NCBI GenBank assembly: GCA_036362985.1
Contig: JAYGXS010000004.1
Span: 60,902,500 to 60,966,499 of the forward strand
Origin: Ligula intestinalis
Taxonomy: Eukaryota; Platyhelminthes; Cestoda; Diphyllobothriidea; Diphyllobothriidae
DNA: 64,000 nt
Reading direction: 5' to 3'
Shown here piece by piece: positions 11,185-22,364 of the stretch; position 1 is the first letter of the stretch; each line of letters begins with the position of its first letter. The notes under the pieces are model-generated. The model saw nothing but the letters and a program-made list of their open reading frames with translations. It was not told the DNA's origin and ran no database searches. The position numbers and the translations under genes are program-made.

Positions 11185-12255
11185 ACGTGAATAAATGTGT
11201 AGACAAAAATGAAAATTTCAAAATTGCTGAAAAAATCAATATTCATCTGGTCCGAGTGCTAATTAGCAGCTGCAGTTCGCGTCAGTTTTTATCGATCGCT
11301 TCTCGTCTCTTGCATACTTCTTTTAAAATTTTGTATGCAGCATCTAACTCACTATATCGGTTGATGCATGAGTCACTGGAGTGCATGACCTCAAGAAATT
11401 CTCTTTCTTTTTGGAGAGGTAAACTCCGACGATGCAAGTTTTGTCCGATAGGAATGTGCGGCCTGCATCAAGGCTGTACATGGTCACTTGGGGCAGATGG
11501 TCAAGCCTCTTTAATGCTAGTTGACGTTGGTAGATGCATTTGAAGGCGCGTTTTCCTGTTTGACCACTATACACGCTCTCATAAGCTTCGCATGGGATCT
11601 TGTAGGCGACTTCTTTCTTATCGAGCTAGCCAACCATATCTTTAGCGTGTACGAGCTGGGTGCGTAAGGTAGTCTTCAGTTTGTGCGCCACTTTTCGTAT
11701 TAGCGAAAGCTCCTTTCGATGAGTGCAGATTCATCCTGTAGTTGTTTTGGGCGCTTGAGGGGAACGGTTTAGTTGCCTTTCTCTGGATTCTTTGTTTTCA
11801 TGCATCTGTGTACGAAGTCTCTGGGGTAAACATTTTGGCGAAAAAATCAAACAAATACTTTAATTCGACTCGACAGACGTTTTCGTCAGAGCACTGTGTT
11901 TTTGCTAGATGTAACAAACTGTTGACAACACTCCTTTTTGGAGACATCAGGTTATTTATCTCATAGTGAAGAATAATTTCTGCATACCCTTCTTTGCAAT
12001 AGACGGCCGTGTGTAATGTTCCGTCAGCCTTTCGCCATACGAAAACATCTAGAAATAGGAGTTCTTTGTCATCTTCTTTTCCGAGCCTGAATTTAATTCC
12101 CCCGGAATGGTTGAGTTAACGGTGTTGTGAAGCCTTTCTAATTGGTCCTTTTTAACGACAACAAATTTGTTTCCTACATATCCTAGGCAAAAATACCAAG
12201 TCGAGCAACGGGAATAGTCGCTTATTTTCCCGAGCTTCTGAATTCGCACATGAGT
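11180..12255 (-). mobile_element. Penelope-like retroelement (RT C-terminus plus GIY-YIG)
   Basis: Read on the minus strand in three frames. First comes the RT active-site region, GYVGNKFVVVKKDQLERL at about 12186, where the usual YVDD is changed to YVGN. Next is the typical Penelope RT C-terminus, LLFLDVFVWRKADGTLHTAV, then PKRSVVNSLLHLAKTQC. A linker with LRTQLVHAKDMVG and VAYKIPCEAYE leads into the GIY-YIG endonuclease VYSGQTGKRAFKCIYQRQLA at about 11580-11515. The tail reads INRYSELDAAYKILKEVC. Such elements copy their RNA into DNA using a GIY-YIG nuclease to open the target. The copy is 5' truncated near 12.25 kb, frameshifted and catalytically altered. Confidence 0.85.
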
Positions 12256-12763
12256 ACATGGTCAGCGATAAAAATAGCACAGGAAGTGTTGACCGATCAG
12301 CGCTAAGTAACACAGGTAGGCGGAGGGCTGCACAGGACTTAGTATGCCGGTGCCACATCGATTAATCGACTTTGCATCGCAGGTACAGGCTTCAATTAAT
12401 TATCGGCCTGTCTTGCGTCCGATGTAGTTGATTATATCGGTTTTTTTGAAGTAAACTTTAGAGGCTCTGTTCCGTACTCCGACCAATCCTCTCCCTTGTT
12501 CATATATGCACCCAAAATGCAGACATTCATCCTTATTCGTGTATTGTTTAGGTTTTATTTGGAACCTTCCAAGGGCTAACATTTTAAAGCCTTGGCTTCC
12601 GCTGCATTCTGTCATCCTTTCTAATGCGCCCCCGCGATGCCTCACCCACATAATCCCTTTTACTACCGCTCCCGTATTACAGAATTCCGCGGTTTTTAAT
12701 TTCTGTTGTAATCCATATAATATAGTGTTACCAAAATTTCGGATACAATCGACTCATGCTTAC
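12256..12763. other. Unassigned region upstream of ATG12
   Basis: No recognised element. It presumably holds the ATG12 promoter or the end of an upstream intron, but no promoter motif is clear. Confidence 0.4.
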
Positions 12764-12783
12764 GCTTGTGCTTGCCATTTTAG
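12764..12783 (+). promoter_or_regulatory. Splice acceptor just before the ATG12 start
   Basis: CTTGTGCTTGCCATTTTAG ends with AG at 12782-12783, only seven bases before the ATG. It could be the acceptor for spliced-leader trans-splicing, which flatworms use, or the 3' end of an intron in the 5' UTR. The sequence cannot separate these. Confidence 0.45.
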
Positions 12784-12790
12784 CTGCCAG

Positions 12791-13072
12791 ATGTCCACCG
12801 CTAATGCTAAGGTGGATGTTCTACTGAAGCCTGTAGGTGATGCTCCAGGCATGCAAAAATCCAAATGGAAGGTTCAACGTACGGACACACTGTTGAGCAT
12901 GGTTAACTTTATCCGCCGCTACCTCAAACTCGATCCCCATGACAACCTCCTCTTGTATGTATCGCAGAGCTTCGCGCCCTCTCTGGACACTGAAATTGGC
13001 ACCCTGTATGATTGTTTTCACGCCGATGGCAAACTCATCCTTAATTACTGTAAATGTCAAGCCTGGGGCTGA
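12791..13072 (+). CDS. ATG12: ATG12, ubiquitin-like autophagy protein
   Basis: A 93-residue intronless frame matching ATG12 along the whole ubiquitin-like fold: VDVLLKPVGDAPGM (first strand and turn), SKWKVQRTDTLLSMVNFI, LYVSQSFAPSLDTEIGTLYD, and the C-terminus DGKLILNYCKCQAWG. ATG12 is activated by ATG7 and ATG10 through its C-terminal Gly and is joined to a lysine of ATG5; the conjugate with ATG16 then promotes ATG8/LC3 lipidation on forming autophagosomes. The C-terminal Trp-Gly needed for conjugation is present right before TGA, as in other species where no processing is required. The N-terminal extension is shorter than in human ATG12 (140 aa), but this part is variable. The start is set by the first ATG after a likely splice acceptor at 12783; the frame is open further upstream but without homology. 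No canonical AATAAA is seen soon after the stop. Confidence 0.93.
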   Translation: MSTANAKVDVLLKPVGDAPGMQKSKWKVQRTDTLLSMVNFIRRYLKLDPHDNLLLYVSQSFAPSLDTEIGTLYDCFHADGKLILNYCKCQAWG

Positions 13073-14985
13073 ACAAAGTACACAGACACACACACGTATA
13101 TTTTCAATTGACTTTTGTTTAACATGAAGATGCATGCACCGTATTTTCTTTGTTTTTCTTCCACGTTTTCCCTCTGCTTCCACTTCACTTATCTTCCTCA
13201 TCCGCTAGAAATTAGGTCGGATATGCCCTTCAATTGTCAAAAACAAGTTTCTACCGGTAAGCCTGATAATCTCCTTCCTCAGCGTCGATACTAACCTGGC
13301 ACTCCGGTTAGGTTGTGATGTCCTGCAGAAGTTTTTGTACGCTTCAGTAAATCAAGTACTGTTTCGGCTGAATGCCTACCCATCAGCATCCTTTCGATCA
13401 GCCTGCGTCTTTGGTGTTCCGATTAAGGTATTTCGTCATCAATTTTGATATGCATTTTTGCCCTCTACTGGGTCGTTTGCTTGTTTAGAAGAGGAGAGAG
13501 AAAGCGTGAGGTATAGTTAAGTTCGTATTCCTCACTAAAAGCAATCGGACGCACCTATACCTATCACAGTGCGCTAAAAGCCGTTGCTTGGAAGGCTGTT
13601 AACTGTCAGGATAACTCAAATTTTGTTGTCAGCCCAATATGTGTTGATGAGGGGACCAAGAGTCAGATGGGGACTGCTCTTACTCCCCTGGTTGTGTAAA
13701 TCCTGGTGTGTGTGTCAAGGGAAACAGGTCGTGCTGTGGCGCGCGCAGACGGGCTTTCCGGCCTTGTTAGTCACTGCGTTCGATCCAGCCCTCGGTATTC
13801 TTGACTTTATCTTGATGCCGGGCTCAGGTGCGTGAAGGAAGAGAGGGTGCGGTAGATACTTCGCAGGTCACTCTCCCCGCATTAACTTGTTGCGGAGTAT
13901 ACAGTGAACATAGTCGAAATCGTCGATCGAACTGTCAGTGGCTGACTGGCGGACTGAGAGTCAGGCTGCAAAGGCACCTTCATACTGCGGACCCTATGAC
14001 ACTTAAACTCATTGCAATCTCAGATGTCCCCTTTTTTAAGAAAACCTTAGTTCTTTGTGTGTAGGGCGGGGACGGTAGCACGTCTAGGGGACGGTTGACG
14101 TCGCACTGACACACCTGCGTCCGCTCCTGCCTGTGGTCTTTTTGACTATCGTGTCCGTATTGATGACTCATCTGAAGATAAAACAGAGATGAGAGCTATT
14201 ACTACAACTACGGATAGCCAATTTGCATTTTTCCTTTTTGGCTTATTTCTCGCTGCCATCCAACTATTGCCAGACCTAGGGCGAGCAGACCTGAAATTGA
14301 AATCTGAATAAATTTAGATATTAGGCTCTGACTTGAAGGGCAGAGAAAAATCACAATGATCGCCCTCCTAATTGCACTCATGTCTGGCTGTGAGCACGAG
14401 TTATCATGCCAACTACAAATGTAAAGATGCTGTAGTACAGTGCGTCTGCCTCAGGGACGATTTTTAGGCTGCTGATATTATTTAAATACAGGCAGAAAAG
14501 AGTGTGTTCCAGTTTGCATTTGTCAGATTATGAGACACTGTTTGCGGGACGGTGTACAGGCTTCCCGTTCTCGCCTGAATCTCCCGTCTAGGATCCTTGC
14601 AGATGACTGCCTTGCAATCAGAAAGTACAACCAGCGAATACAAGGAAGACAGGTGTGACAGTTTCTGGCCCATTTTCTGCATCGGCTGGCCAGGGTTCGT
14701 GGTACGAAGTAGAGTAGGAAAATCAGGTCCCCCGAATCATGCGCGCATCAGTATGGTATATAGAGAGACGATCCATTGAATGCTTGAGGTACGCTCAATA
14801 CATCGTTTTAATGTTTAGCATGCTAAGTGAGGCCTAGGGTGTTATCGCAGGGAGTAAGGTTAATAGCTAAAGCCATTGCGACTGTGATCTTCAGACACGG
14901 TATCTTGTGGGAGAGAGAAGAAATGGAAGGTCAGAGTGGAAGAAATAGTATATTTTGTACAGAGGAATTTTGAGAGTGAGTGTGA
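13073..14985. other. Stretch without a supported gene
   Basis: Apart from an R1 repeat piece at 13930-13985 nothing was recognised. The frames at 13584-14064 look like chance open frames in GC-rich sequence. Confidence 0.4.
13930..13985 (-). repeat. Dispersed repeat R1, fragment
   Basis: Complement reads CCTTTGCAGCCTGACTCTCA followed by GTCCGCCAGTCAGCCAC, as in the 18.87 kb copy (CTCATTCCGCCAGTCGGCCA). Confidence 0.5.
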
Positions 14986-14989
14986 GGAA

Positions 14990-15260
14990 GTTGACTATCA
15001 GGCAAGTACATGTCTGCATCCGAGAGGGGGGTTGAATCCGCAGTGTCTGAGTCTGGCAGTCGTGACATGCATCCACAAGGCGGTCTTTGTGTGATTCAGC
15101 CTTGAAGGTTATTGGTCAGATGTATTGGTGTCAGTCTGCGAGTGCGCGCATGTTAGTGGCCGCCGCGCCGGGCAAGCGTTCTAGCGAAGTTTGCGGCACC
15201 TGTGATTGGCTGTCCCCGTGGCAGACCGAGACTGCAATCACGTGACCGTCCGCGCGGAGT
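14990..15260 (+). repeat. Dispersed GC-rich repeat R2
   Basis: CAGCCTTGAAGGTTATTGG (about 15099) recurs at about 49641 as CAGCCTTGAAGGTGATTGG, both followed by GC-rich sequence and preceded by similar short blocks (GTCTGCA, TCCGCAGT). The family and limits are uncertain. Confidence 0.35.
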
Positions 15261-15394
15261 GGGGTCACTACAGTGTTATTGGACTACCCTGTTTGCAAAC
15301 ATTTTGTAAAAACTTGGCGCAGGCCACCGCTCTTAGCCTCCATTTCGTTATAAATTTCATAAAGGGGTGTCGTCAAGGTACTTTATGGATTTCA

Positions 15395-15627
15395 GATCAA
15401 ATGTTCTTATCCACTTTCAAACGGAGTCTGAAAAGGTTTGTCCCGATGAATTTACTCGCAGTTTGAACATGAACTTGCTCATATGTAAGCAAGACGGGAT
15501 GGAAACCGTGGTTCATATTACCAGAAAACATACGGGGCCGCTGGTTGACCCACTGATAAACCGACCTTCTCGCACCTGCGTCTTGCAGCGTCCCAAGATC
15601 GGCGAAACACGCGGACAGGGCTTCTAG
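15395..15627 (+). CDS. Possible exon, protein not recognised
   Basis: After TTTATGGATTTCAG (AG at 15393-15394) the sequence stays open for 77 codons to TAG at 15625-15627, with a protein-like composition (HFQTESEKVCPDEFTRSL, then KQDGMETVVHITRKHTGPLV). In another frame the first 40 bases give MFLSTFKRSLK. A faint similarity to the RAD9 checkpoint clamp was considered but is too weak to name it. It may be a real terminal exon or a chance frame. Confidence 0.25.
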
Positions 15628-16975
15628 CTAGTACACGTACTGTCGGTATGGTAATCAATTAGGCAGCTGAGATGAATGTCTGAATCAATGCCGTAGAAAA
15701 TGTGATTTGTGGGTGGGTGAACCTCCGTTCGAATGTGTGTACAAAAATATCTTGTCGTTTTGGCTTTTTGGTACTGGTTATTTTCTTTTGAAGAGTTGGG
15801 TATTACTGTGAAACTTAAATGGTTCTCCTTGGTTAGACAACGGGGATGAGTACCGTCTGCGAAATCTATTCATATTTAGTGTCTACTTAATTTACGTAGG
15901 CATACTGGGTCACCAATCGAGAGCGCCTGCACAAGTGGTTTCCTGTGACCAGCTGTTCGGCTGCTTCTAATGGCTGTCTGTTTAACTTTATACTGCTTAT
16001 AGTTGTTCCTTTGTATCCCTAATCGCAGCAGCAGCACCAAATATAGAAGTAACTACGGTCTTTTGTTAAACATCATAGATATGGCAGTTTCAGCAGTCTC
16101 TGCTAGTTCGTAGGGCGGAGTGCTATAGCGATGATAAACGAAAACACATGACAACCGGCATTCCGAATAGGCTGTCATTATGTAATTGTAGACTGGGACT
16201 AACAAACCACGATAAGGACTCGGTTTTTGACACCGTAAATGTAAAACTGCTGGGGTTTCCATTGTTCGATACTTTATTTCGACAATATGCTTTTGGAATG
16301 CTAGTTACTTCGATAACTTGACCGGTTCACGACCCACCTTACGATTCGTTAATACTCTCCAAAGGTCTCATAGTTGATTATTTGCCAAAACTTTTCCTTA
16401 TTAACGGAAAAAAGCATTCAGTCCAGACCGCTCATCCTTAATCGACAACTATTTAACGTACAACTGTTTTCGAACAAAACATGTCGTTGTTCGTTTTGTA
16501 TAAGGGTAGCTCTGTCATTCGACTAAATAACTATTTATTAAATGTCTTCGATTGCGAGGTGACGTTTCCCAGTAAAACTTGCGCAAATTTACAGCCGACG
16601 TGAACCCTGGCCTGCCCTTGTTTCTGCCATCGGAGAAAATTTTCCGCATATAAACGTTGTCGGTAATTGTGCCATCCCATTCCGTCGTCGGGGTATCCTG
16701 GGCGGTTGACTGACCCTGACTCCTTTTCCGAAGCTTGCGTTCTCGGTCGCCGGTACAACTCTTCTCTCCTTTCCTCACACCTAAGGCGAACTCGGCCAAT
16801 GATTTTCTCCTCCAGTGATTTGCACCAGTACGAGGAATGAACTAGACAACTGAACACAATTTACTTGCAACCACGTGGTTCGGCAGAGTTCAGAGGGTCT
16901 CTAAATCGCCTCTTGTTCATCTGGGCTGTTGGACACTTCAGTAATAACCTGGGTCAACTTTTCCTGCGATAGATA
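15628..16975. other. Stretch without a supported gene
   Basis: Nothing recognised. Minus-strand open frames at 16515-16857 are relatively long and overlap in two frames, but show no known motif. Confidence 0.4.
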
Positions 16976-17380
16976 CAGTAGATTCCCTATCTCATGAAAT
17001 GTCACCCGGAATTCTGAAATGAGTTTTTGATTGGAACATATTAATTGCGGATGGTTTTAATAGGAACAATCGTACAACCTTATCTAAACATATTTTGGAC
17101 ACGTCAGAATAGCGTCTTTTTAACGAGCTCCTTTCTGACCACAAAGACAATTATATCCTATGAAAAGTGACTACTTAAGTAGTATGCCTTTTTGTTATTT
17201 ATTTTGACTGCCTTTATAGATTCAAATACATTTTTTTGGAAAACATGCACGAAAAAATTATTTCTTGCAATCGTTTGGTAGCAAATTAAGCCTTCTTGAA
17301 ATTTTATACTTAAAAAAGGGTATCTTTCGTTTTGAAAAAAAAAGTTTTTAAATTGCCGAATAATTTTGAAACCCCGTGAA
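16976..17380 (+). repeat. Left arm of foldback element
   Basis: Pairs with 17570-17959. Shared blocks include CCGGAATTCTGAAATG, AACATATTAATT, TAGTATGCCTT, TTGACTGCCTTTATA and GGGTATCTTTCGTTTT. Confidence 0.75.
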
Positions 17381-17569
17381 TTCAAGGTTTACAAACTGCG
17401 CTCTGTGTACATCCTATTTAAGGAAAAGTACATTTTCACGTACAGCTTGAGGAACATCTCACATGGTTCTCATAAAACGTTGCAATAGATATGGAGCATG
17501 CTTTATACAGTAAAGACAGCATTAACAAAATGACGGATACGATGTTCTATGAATGAACACCTGAAAATT

Positions 17570-17959
17570 GTAAAAAAGCTCATAGTTCGAAATTTTCTTG
17601 AAAAACGAAAGATACCCTTTCTTTAATTAAAAAATTTAAGGAAGGCATAATTTTCTACCAAACGAGTACATGAAATAATTTTTTCGTCATGTTTTTTACA
17701 AAATATAGTTGAATTTATAAAGGCAGTCAACATCAATGAAAATAAGGCATACTACTCAAGTAGCCACTTTTTATAGTACATTCTTTTACTTAGCGGTCAG
17801 AAAGACGCTTCTTAAAAAACCGGCATCCTGACGTGACTTAAATATATTAAGATGAGGCTGTACGATCATCATTCTTCAAGCCATACGTAATTAATATGTT
17901 TGAATCGAAAACGCATTTCAGAATTCCGGATGACATTTCATGAGATAGGGAATCTACTG
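17570..17959 (-). repeat. Right arm of foldback element
   Basis: Inverted partner of the left arm, diverged by point changes and small gaps, so the element is not recent. Confidence 0.75.
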
Positions 17960-18734
17960 TAGAAGAGCATTTGTGCTACTGCCATGGGCCGAGAAGTAGA
18001 TAAAAAAGGCTGGTTTTGTCTGTCCATGCTTGACAGTTCGATCACCGCAAGCCATGGCCTCCACCGTATGCCCCACGAAGATTTACATAGTGCCGGTGAC
18101 TTGCACGGCGTCTTCTGCAGCGCCTAGTCAACGTTTTTCCGACAGAACAACATCAGGACCGCTGGAAGTGGACGTGAGCGAAATGAATAACAAAGCTTAA
18201 ATGCCCGCCGACGTTTTCCACACCCCTTTTTATCCCCGATCATATACTTTTGTAAGAGCTACGTGGATTTCCCACGGTTGATAATGAAAGTTTGATCATC
18301 GTATCCGGCAAGATCCGCTGTATGCCCCACAGCAAGGTGGCGCCGGGACGGTCACTTGCCTGTGAATAAAATCATAATGAGAGTAGGCGTCTAAGTCGTG
18401 GTTGTGCTCACAGCAGTAAAACAATCACGCCCAGTTCCACATAGGAAGAAATGAGATAAGACCAGCAGGAGGTGTTTATTGCATACAGAAACTCAGTGGT
18501 GGTCTGAAGCCCCAACGCCCGGGCCCTGCACACGCGTTTGTCTGCTCGCGTGGTGTAGGCGTGAGAGTGAGTCGCTGGCCGCTTGCTCAACTGCTTGGTC
18601 AATAGCAGTCTATGGTATATGTGATTGACTATCTCAGAGGCAGATAGAGGAGTGCAATCACGTGACGGGCTTGTCACCCGTGCTACAGATTTCCGGTGCA
18701 TCGACCGCACCCTGTTCTTCCCCCATCTGGGCCC
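17960..18734. other. Unassigned segment
   Basis: Nothing recognised. The phrase GTATGCCCCAC occurs twice (about 18067 and 18320), each followed by a GCCGG-rich stretch, hinting at a short local duplication. Confidence 0.35.
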
Positions 18735-19000
18735 AGTGTCATGACTAAGTCAAGAAGACGAAAGGGGATGCAGGCAGCTGCAGCCACTCTTGGTCATGTT
18801 GCCGCATCTGTTCAAAATCCTGCGGTGTGAGCGTGCCAAAAATGCCACATTACAATTGAGCCATTTTCGTCCGACTCTCATTCCGCCAGTCGGCCACCCT
18901 ACACAAACATACCTTGAGCTCACCTCGAGTTGTGAGTACAATCGTCCGTTGGCAACCAGTGCCAAAGCACAGCCCGTCCAATATTCATACACAGCAACAT
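18735..19000 (+). repeat. Dispersed repeat R1
   Basis: Two blocks in the same order as the 23.65-23.96 kb copy: a GTCAAGA-AGAC block near 18750 and GAGCGTGCCAAAAATGCCAC with a CGACTCTCATTCCGCC block near 18825-18890. No coding capacity; a SINE-like or non-autonomous repeat. Confidence 0.5.
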
Positions 19001-19129
19001 TTCTACATGCGCGATGAGTGGTCTACGATCCCCAACTCCAGCCACCTCAGCGTTGCCTTTCGCAATTCTCAAAGACTGACCATTTCGCTTGACCTTGACA
19101 GTAGCACGTGCTACGCAGACCACACCGGC

Positions 19130-19375
19130 TTAATTGCAATTCTGCGTCAATAGCTGCTTTCGTAATTTATGCAGCCCTGTTTTAATGACCTCTGATTTTG
19201 AAACACGGTGTTTTATAAGGCACTTATTGGCGTCACATACCCTCTCTTCAGACGTGATAGTATACGTTTTAGAAGTGTTATCTACAGTGTAGTTTGAAAC
19301 ACCAGCATACGCAGTTGCTAAGGCGTCTGGGCAGTCTGTATACGACAGACTATTTAGGTTGTGTTTCATGTCCAC
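19130..19375 (-). other. Open frame of unknown nature
   Basis: An 81-codon minus-strand frame (TDCPDALATAYAGVSNYTVD, then TYTITSEERVCDANKC). It contains both a possible acceptor (GTATACAG) and a possible donor (GGTATGTG). No family recognised. It directly adjoins a tRNA-like SINE copy and may be chance. Confidence 0.2.
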
Positions 19376-19490
19376 CTAAGACGGTAGAGCGTTGGCTACG
19401 CAAAAGCCTTCCCTACTGTGTGGGTTCGAATCCTACCGAGGCCGCGAATTTTTCACAATTGCGTTAATTGAATTATTAAAATCTGCCAAA
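19372..19490 (+). repeat. tRNA-derived SINE copy 1
   Basis: GGTAGAGCGTTGGCTACG (box A region) and GTGGGTTCGAATCCTACCGA (box B, T-arm) have the spacing of a Pol III promoter. The 3' flank CGAATTTTTCACAATTGCGT followed by TAATTGAATTATTAAA is shared with copy 2, so the unit extends beyond the tRNA-like part. The 5' acceptor strand is degraded; not a functional tRNA. Confidence 0.65.
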
Positions 19491-19659
19491 CTTTCCTAAT
19501 AATTAAACTAGCCTAGAAGTCATTCCGGTGGATTCAAGATGACTGCTTAGGAAATCCTCCATGGACAGTTAGCTTACTGTATCCGTAATGGTGGATTTCA
19601 TACGAGCATAAGGCTGTGCGGGTAAATCGACCCAATTGTGATTAAATTCAAAGCTTCGG

Positions 19660-19785
19660 TCTGCCTTCGTGACTCAATGGTAGAGCGTTGGCTGTACAAA
19701 CGTGTTCTCAGTTGTGTTGGCTCGAATCCCACCGAGGTCACGAATTTTGAACAGTTGGGTTAATTGAATATTTAATTCTGTTTCT
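19660..19785 (+). repeat. tRNA-derived SINE copy 2
   Basis: GCCTTCGTGACTCAATGGTA then GAGCGTTGGCTGTACAAACG and GGCTCGAATCCCACCGAGG. The acceptor ends can pair partly (CCTTCG with CGAGG). The anticodon loop is not canonical. The tail TTAATTGAATATTTAATT matches copy 1. It lies 290 bp from copy 1 in the same orientation. Confidence 0.65.
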
Positions 19786-20148
19786 TGGGCTCGGCTGCCT
19801 GACTCCTACTTGCTATAATGAATGATAATTTTGTGGCCATCTGCTGAACTTGCTTAATGTAAAGCTGCGCCTTTTTACGACAACTCCTAACCGTCGGCAA
19901 TAGGGCAACAGCCGTCGTCTACTGTACTTAAAACGTATGAACAGCCGGCTCATCGCAGCGTAAAAAGACAGGTGTGAAGTTTCGTCCTTGGTGGTCTGAC
20001 ACAATTATTGCCTGGATAGATGGCAGGTTCTGTGCGACGGGTCAAATTCTGTAATGTTATCACCTGCACTTCCTTGCCCAATAACTATGCAGGCAGCTGC
20101 CTCAATTTAGCTTGACAATACCCAGCTGTGTGTACTTTGTTCTCTTAG
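19786..20148. other. Region before exon E1
   Basis: No gene feature except the acceptor tract of exon E1 (TGTACTTTGTTCTCTTAG at its end). Confidence 0.4.
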
Positions 20149-20321
20149 GTCTGCTCCGATGCATCTGTACGCGATTACATCCTAGGCTTCACGGACTGCC
20201 TCAACCTCTACAACACCGGTCAACAGGAATTGATTATGCGCTTTGAATCAACGCAGGACAGCTTCCTTGTTACCGGCAATCACCTGGTATTCAGGTTCGA
20301 ATGTTACGCTCTACGAGAGGG
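20149..20321 (+). CDS. Exon E1 of an unrecognised multi-exon gene
   Basis: Bounded by a good acceptor (TTTGTTCTCTTAG) and donor (GGGTAAGT), open in the frame reading VCSDASVRDYILGFTDCLNL then QQELIMRFESTQDSFLVTGN and HLVFRFECYALREG. It starts in phase 0 and leaves two bases, which fits exon E2. The alternation of strand-like segments followed in E2 by a Trp-containing helix is reminiscent of the end of a PH or PTB domain, but this is weak inference and no name is given. Earlier exons were not found with confidence; ATG12 lies 7 kb upstream and is complete. Confidence 0.65.
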
Positions 20322-21744
20322 GTAAGTTTCCACGTTTTGTATGACGTATTTCTTGCATTAAGTTCACTTATTCTCCACTTAAAAGTCTTTGCGTTGGACT
20401 GGTGGACTGAAAACTCGTCAGAATCTTGAAGACTTTCTGTGTTCTAAAGAGGATGTTTTTAATGTTGGGAGGGAGGCGAACTGGTGAACAAACGAAAACT
20501 TGACGAAGGTCAACAAACGTTGACTAGATTCCTACTTATGGTATCCGTCAAAACCCGATCAGCTGGACCAATTTAATCCAGTACTATAAAGACCGTTGTT
20601 ACACTCAGTTTGGCAGTTATTACTTGATACTTTATCACACCCCTGTTACTGAGGTAGACGCTGGAAGCTTGCCGTTTATGTCTTTTCCGGTCATTAAAAG
20701 GGTCATCTCGTCTGATTCGGCTAATCGACCTTTGAAATCCATGCGTTTTGTGGTGCAGGCTTGCATGACCCTCTGTCCAATCACTGAAAGTTTTATTTAC
20801 ATTTTCCGACAGTGACCGCGGTCCAATCCTGCCTAACTAACACCCCGCTTGCAATATAAAACTCGGCAAAAGTAGTTTGTGTAGTGTAGCTTGGGTATTT
20901 AAAATCCCAGCCTTATATTTTACGGGACTGGTGGGATTGGGGTTTTTATGGATAGGGAAAACAGATGGAGAAGAAAGAGACTTTGTAAAAATAAGTACAA
21001 AAAGTCGTAAAATGTTGTTGAAATAGTTTAATGCGGCAGCTATATGGCGACGGCGTTGGGCGCGTAAATCGATAAAAAGGTGCGAAAAACAAATCGAGCT
21101 CCAATCGAGGTCGACAAATCTGGAACTGTTGACTTTAATTTTTCAGCCCAAACCCAGTAATAATGGACTTTTTTGAAGACTTTTTGTAATATTAAGCGTT
21201 TATTATTAATAATAAAAAAATCTGGTAAAAACTATTACTCTCCAAATGTGGTAAGTAGTCATACGTAATGTTTAATATGAGAATCCTGAAATTCCTGTGC
21301 GTGGCTGCTGTAATCAACCGTCTGTGTTGTGGCCGGTCTACTTGAGGGCTAAACTTAAGCAATCCACATACCATTTCTAACTCCCTGAACTAAGATATGT
21401 TTATGTACCTTTGAGAAGTGTTTGCTGACCTTGAGCGAGGTCACTTAGGTACATTTTTTTAATATCATCACGAACCTCTACTATCTTTTCTGTCGCGTTG
21501 GAGAAGCAGGAAGCTGCCCGCAGCTAATGACCCGCCGACTTAAATGAATAGGCTTAAATAAGCCTACTGAAGGGAATATAGTAGTTATTTTAGCGTTTCT
21601 TTCAAAGAGGCCACTACTCGTCCTACGATTACCTTAAACTCGCCCTTCAAAGACGTTTGATCCATCGCTCTTATGCTTTTATGTTTACTTCAATAGCACC
21701 AAATGCCTCCTCCTTGTATAGATGCATCTTTTTTCTCCATGCAG
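20322..21744 (+). other. Intron between E1 and E2
   Basis: GT at 20322 to AG at 21743-21744, 1423 nt. No embedded element recognised. Confidence 0.55.
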
Positions 21745-21839
21745 CCAGGCCTTTTCATCTGCGACATGGGTTGAACACTTACGAAAAGCCCTGATCCGAC
21801 TTTCTCTTTACGAGGCTCAGTCTTTCCCCCAACTTAAAG
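21745..21839 (+). CDS. Exon E2 of the unrecognised gene
   Basis: Acceptor CTTTTTTCTCCATGCAG and donor AAAGGTGAGA. One base completes the E1 codon, then QAFSSATWVEHLRKALIRLS and LYEAQSFPQLK; one base is left for E3. The helix around TWVEHLRKAL resembles the C-terminal helix of PH-type domains. Confidence 0.65.
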
Positions 21840-22364
21840 GTGAGATTCTTACCTGTAATCTGCGTGTTTTCAAGGGGCAAGTCATTTCATATTTGCGTAT
21901 TTATGTCAGAAGTAGGCAACGCAGTCCTTGGCAAATTAGTTTGTACCGATTTTACCTAAGGATGTTGCCTTCGAACCAAGCATGCCAGCCATTAAACCGA
22001 GATAGGGGGTAACTATTTCCTTGACAGAGACCTTAACGATCACGTAGACTCCCAAAAATGAATTTGAACGCTGTGCTCTTGGAAACCTATTCGTGTATGT
22101 GGCAGGTGAAAGGGTGAGTTCGACGCTGTTGGTGATAGGACACGGAAGTAGAAACTCCCATTAATACGGTGGTCTTGTGCTAAATTTCGGGATGAGTACA
22201 TATTACCGCGTTTTATCCCTAAGCGTAACTTTAACTCCTAATGCAACGTAAAATTAATCTTAGCCCGATTCGCCCAAGGAGTTAGCCCAGGGCCACCTGT
22301 TTTATGGGAAGTTCCTATTAACGTGGCCTGGCGAATCCACATAAAGGCCAGGCCTAGTTTGGAA

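Larger units (their letters stand above)
16976..17959. mobile_element. Foldback / long-inverted-repeat DNA element
   Basis: The two ends are inverted copies: CAGTAGATTCCCTATCTCAT at 16976 and its complement ending at 17959, each flanked by TA (16974-16975, 17960-17961). The arms stay alignable by eye for about 400 bp at roughly 80% identity, with a spacer of roughly 190 bp. No transposase is encoded. TA flanks and ends starting CAGT resemble Tc1/mariner-type elements, so this is probably a non-autonomous member mobilised by a relative elsewhere. Confidence 0.8.

Noticed and set aside
19130..19375. 81-codon minus frame as a secreted-protein exon
   Set aside because: Splice-like sites exist but no signal peptide or family match; kept only as a low-confidence entry.
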